The position numbers and the translations under genes are program-made. A stretch of 64,000 nt of DNA from Arthonia radiata (taxonomy: Eukaryota > Ascomycota > Arthoniomycetes > Arthoniales > Arthoniaceae). Of this stretch, positions 63,546-64,000 are shown in pieces. Every line of letters begins with the position of its first letter. Within the stretch, counting starts at the first letter, position 1. The DNA is taken from contig PSQN01000002.1 of NCBI GenBank assembly GCA_002989075.1, forward strand, positions 1,577,245 to 1,641,244. Reading direction: 5' to 3'. The notes below the pieces were generated by a model. It was given only the letters and a program-made list of their open reading frames with translations. It ran no database searches and was not told the origin of the DNA.

Positions 63546-64000
63546 TTTAGTCTAGACCCCTAAACACCCCTTTTACGAAACTGTTCAGGATATCTTGCTT
63601 AAAGCTAGCAGGATACCATCCAGCACATTTAAGATCGTAAATCCCGGAGACTTCCCATCCCTTCTTTAGCGTATTTATGAGCTTAGTGTTCTTACGCTTA
63701 AAATCAGAATGCGCCCAGACGTACGGACTATCGAGAGAGAAATTCTCCTTTTTCGCCCGTGTGTCTACTATAATTTTAACAAATCTAAAGTCCTTGTCAC
63801 TGGCGAAGGGGTATACGCGGTCATAAAAGCTTGTCCCTCCTTTCTTGCCTAAACCAGTTAACTCAGGCTCTCTAGCAACCTTAGCAATATCCTAGACAGC
63901 AGCTAAGACCTACCATGCTTCTAATATGTCTTGTGGGGGATAATCGCGCGGTACTCGCTAACAATGTTATACAGATCCTTACATAACTGTTCCTTTGCAG
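63546..64000 (-). pseudogene. Decayed coding fragment of unknown family, runs off the window
   Basis: A coding-like frame on the - strand ends with a stop at 63,547-63,549. It reads, from about 63,890 down, DIAKVAREPELTGLGKKGG, then SFYDRVYPFASDKDFRFVKI, and near its end CAGWYPASFKQDILNSF. Above about 63,890 coding character continues but is split between frames and crossed by several TAG/TAA codons where CAG/CAA would fit, the RIP pattern. The sequence is AT-richer than the genes to its left and continues beyond the window, so it is probably the edge of a second repeat island or a multicopy gene remnant. I do not recognise the protein. Confidence 0.5.

Noticed and set aside
1-64000. CRISPR arrays, prokaryotic operons, riboswitches
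   Set aside because: Intron-bearing eukaryotic genes throughout; no regularly spaced repeats of CRISPR type seen.

Overview
This is a filamentous ascomycete (Pezizomycotina) window. The evidence is short introns (about 50-170 bp, GTNNGT donors, CTNAC-like branch sites), fungal-only families (Pth11-like rhodopsin domain, LaeA-like methyltransferase, Rax2-like, NACHT-ankyrin, PARP/E2 fusion) and a repeat block reduced to TA-rich sequence in the way repeat-induced point mutation (RIP) does. A Dothideomycete of the Mycosphaerella type is my best guess, but that is inference.

Layout. 1-22,165 is a gene-free, AT-rich, RIP-damaged block of nested Ty3/Gypsy LTR retrotransposons. An older partial copy on the + strand (1-822 and 8,111-10,202) carries a whole 7.3-kb copy on the - strand (823-8,110, 5-bp duplication CTATA) and a younger-looking solo LTR of another family (269-774, duplication GAAAC). 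A further + copy starts at 10,203 and is cut at 14,970 by a third, different Gypsy element on the - strand (14,971-20,969). All are fossils. Base composition changes sharply near 22,165.

22,166-50,961 is mostly ordinary gene space: an AT-hook protein; a decayed Rax2-like gene beside a 103-bp palindromic fold-back element; two F-box-like reading frames separated by one amber codon; a NACHT-ankyrin (NLR-like) gene; a secreted protein with four Cys-rich repeats; a single-exon PARP plus ubiquitin-E2 fusion; an EFM3/FAM86-type eEF2 lysine methyltransferase head to head with ribosomal protein eS24; the SWR1 subunit Vps72/YL1; two unrecognised genes; and a nuclear-looking protein with two sumoylation-type motifs.

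51,958-62,343 looks like accessory, metabolism-related sequence: a LaeA-like methyltransferase with a 16-nt micro-exon, a damaged Pth11-like membrane protein, an MFS exporter, a UbiA-type membrane enzyme (prenyltransferase or terpene cyclase) and a cytochrome P450. MFS, UbiA and P450 together suggest a small terpenoid or meroterpenoid cluster, but the P450 has an in-frame amber codon. From 63,546 to the window end a second repeat-like, decayed coding fragment begins.

A recurring signal is that several single-copy host genes carry TAG or TAA where CAG or CAA is expected (F-box pair, Pth11-like, P450, Rax2-like). That is the CpA to TpA change RIP makes, so RIP may have leaked into genes between the two repeat islands. 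Gene structures were joined by eye from splice signals, phase and family motifs. Exon joins were checked for phase but not against transcripts.
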